From: Chitinophagaceae bacterium
GTDB taxonomy: Bacteria > Bacteroidota > Bacteroidia > Chitinophagales > Chitinophagaceae
DNA: 6,880 nucleotides
Assembly (NCBI GenBank): GCA_019454915.1
Contig: JACFNM010000223.1
Location: 1-6,880 of the forward strand
Direction of reading: 5' to 3'
Position numbers and translations under genes: made by a program. The first letter of the stretch is position 1; each line of letters opens with the position of its first letter. This document shows positions 5,493 through 6,880 of the stretch, piece by piece. The notes beneath the pieces were generated by a model, which was not told the DNA's origin, made no database searches, and saw nothing but the letters and a program-made list of their open reading frames with translations.

Positions 5493-6880
5493 ATGACAGC
5501 GGAACAACTTAAAGAATTAGAAGATAATTTATGGAAGGCAGCCGATAAACTACGTGCCGACAGCGGACTGAAAGCAAGTGAATATTCAACACCCATTCTG
5601 GGATTGATATTCCTGCGGTTTGCCTCTATTCGCTACGGGAAAGTAAAAGAAGAAATCAAGGCCGAACTGGAAGCTCAAAAGAACAGCCGTAACCAGCTGA
5701 AGGAAGAGGAGATTGCCCTCCTCAAGTGTGGTTTCTATTTGCCACCCGAAGCAGAGTATGACTACCTGCTGAACCTGCCCGAGAAAACAGACATTGCCAA
5801 AGCCATTAAAAAGGCAATGGAACTGATAGAATATTACAAACCCGAACTGAAAGACAGCCTGCCCAAAGACGAATATTTTAAACTCTATACCAAAGACGAC
5901 CGCAGCCTGCCCAAGAGCCTGCTGAAAATATTTAAGGATATACCGGAAGACGTCACCGGCGATTTATTCGGCAAAGTGTATGAATATTTTCTGGGCGAGT
6001 TTGCATTAGCCGAAGGCCAGGGTGGCGGCGCCTTCTATACGCCCACCAGTGTGGTAAAACTCATGGTGGAGATGATAGAACCCTATAAAGGAACTTTGTA
6101 TGACCCCGCCTGCGGCAGCGGTGGCATGTTTGTGCAGAGCAATGAGTTTGTGGACAGGCGCAGGGCCGAGCTGCGCGACGAGGATACCAAAGACCTGATG
6201 GTTTATGGCGGTGAGAAAGATACCGAAACTGTAAAACTTGCCCGGATGAACCTTGCGGTAAACGGCCTGCGTGGGCAAATTGTGCAAGCCAATGCCTATT
6301 ACGAAAATCCGTTTGACAGCTACGGCAGGTTTGATTACGTGATGGCTAATCCACCCTTCAATGTGGATGATGTCAACTACGACCGCGTAAAAGACGACCG
6401 GCGGTTTAACGAATACGGCATACCCAAAAACAAATCCAAATCAGGCGGTAATAAACAGGCAGCGGTCAACAGTGTGCCCAATGCCAATTATTTGTGGATC
6501 AACCTGTTTGCCACTTCGCTGAAACCCACAGGCAGAGCCGCTTTGGTAATGGCAAACAGTGCCAGCGATGCCCGCCACAGTGAAGCCGATATACGCCAAA
6601 ACCTGATTAAAAGCGGGGTGATTGACTGTATGCTCACGCTGCCCAAGAATATGTTTTACACGGTTACTTTGCCGGCAACGCTTTGGTTTTTTGATAAGAA
6701 TAAATGTCGGAATCAGAATTTGCAGGATTTGAGAATGAACAAGATTCTTTTTATTGACGCCCGCAATATCTTCAGGCAGGTTACGCGTGCCTTGCGCGAG
6801 TTTACCGATGAGCATATCCAGAATATCGCCACCATCATGCGGCTTTACCGTGGCGAGAACCATCGCCTGCAGGAGCTTTT
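5493..6880 (+). CDS. hsdM: Type I restriction-modification DNA methyltransferase subunit HsdM, partial
   Basis: The frame opens at ATG 5493 and is still open at the right edge after 462 codons. HsdM methylates adenine in the bipartite site chosen by the specificity subunit HsdS; with HsdR the complex cuts unmodified DNA. The N-terminal HsdM domain (about 1-150) starts with QLKELEDNLWKAADKLRAD and LGLIFLRFASIRYG. The methyltransferase domain follows: FYTPTSVVKLMVEMI, then SAM-binding motif I DPACGSGG (204-211), GGEKDTETVKLARMNLAV, and the catalytic motif IV NPPF (286-289). The region GGNKQAAVNSVPNANYLW and LPKNMFYTVTLPATLWFFDK are also typical. All catalytic residues visible are intact, so an active enzyme is likely. 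HsdS and HsdR are expected to the right. G+C is higher here than in the two preceding genes (37 of 60 at 6121-6180 and 32 of 60 at 6541-6600, against 26 of 60 in the YceI gene), which fits acquisition by transfer. Confidence 0.95.
   Translation, partial: MTAEQLKELEDNLWKAADKLRADSGLKASEYSTPILGLIFLRFASIRYGKVKEEIKAELEAQKNSRNQLKEEEIALLKCGFYLPPEAEYDYLLNLPEKTDIAKAIKKAMELIEYYKPELKDSLPKDEYFKLYTKDDRSLPKSLLKIFKDIPEDVTGDLFGKVYEYFLGEFALAEGQGGGAFYTPTSVVKLMVEMIEPYKGTLYDPACGSGGMFVQSNEFVDRRRAELRDEDTKDLMVYGGEKDTETVKLARMNLAVNGLRGQIVQANAYYENPFDSYGRFDYVMANPPFNVDDVNYDRVKDDRRFNEYGIPKNKSKSGGNKQAAVNSVPNANYLWINLFATSLKPTGRAALVMANSASDARHSEADIRQNLIKSGVIDCMLTLPKNMFYTVTLPATLWFFDKNKCRNQNLQDLRMNKILFIDARNIFRQVTRALREFTDEHIQNIATIMRLYRGENHRLQEL

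Noticed and set aside
6006..6863. Leftward ORFs of 93 and 140 codons opposite hsdM
   Set aside because: They are antisense shadows of a well-conserved methyltransferase gene with intact motifs.
1..6880. CRISPR array, insertion sequence, rRNA or tRNA gene
   Set aside because: I saw no spaced direct repeats, transposase-like reading frame, terminal inverted repeats or complete tRNA/rRNA structure in the window.

Overview
The window looks like a chromosomal piece from a member of the Bacteroidota, possibly the Chitinophagaceae or a related group. The evidence is the protein families (a DUF3667-type zinc-ribbon membrane protein, a Crp/Fnr regulator with a short C-terminal HTH, a LolC-like permease next to rbfA), the near absence of Shine-Dalgarno sequences before A/T-rich start sites, and several matches to the Bacteroidota promoter -7 element TAnnTTTG. 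This placement is inferred from protein appearance and was not tested by a search.

Layout. Positions 1-2591 hold a leftward block, read from right to left: rbfA (30S maturation factor), a LolC/LolE-type ABC permease, and the N-terminal membrane domain of an MsbA-like ABC exporter that runs off the left edge. Gaps of 70 and 56 bases suggest co-transcription, with a possible extra promoter before the exporter. Positions 2592-2928 are a divergent intergenic region with unexpected structure: a strong leftward promoter-like element and a leftward intrinsic terminator only about 35 bases apart, plus an 11-bp perfect inverted repeat around the promoter element.

Positions 2929-4203 carry, rightward, a Crp/Fnr-family regulator and a cytoplasmic YceI-family protein ending in an intrinsic terminator. 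Positions 4204-4598 have no convincing protein gene but contain a second strong rightward terminator with no gene to serve, so a small RNA or tiny peptide gene is possible. Positions 4599-5309 encode the DUF3667-type membrane protein. A long imperfect hairpin follows, and from 5493 to the right edge lies the first 462 codons of a type I restriction-modification methyltransferase (hsdM). Its hsdS and hsdR partners would be expected to the right, outside the window.

How it fits together. The left half is housekeeping (ribosome maturation, envelope transport). The middle is a regulator plus a small lipid-binding-type protein that may be linked, and the right is the beginning of a defence locus. 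I found no clear evidence of a wholly new system. The points that deserve a second look are the short promoter-terminator unit between rbfA and the regulator, and the orphan terminator unit after the YceI gene.
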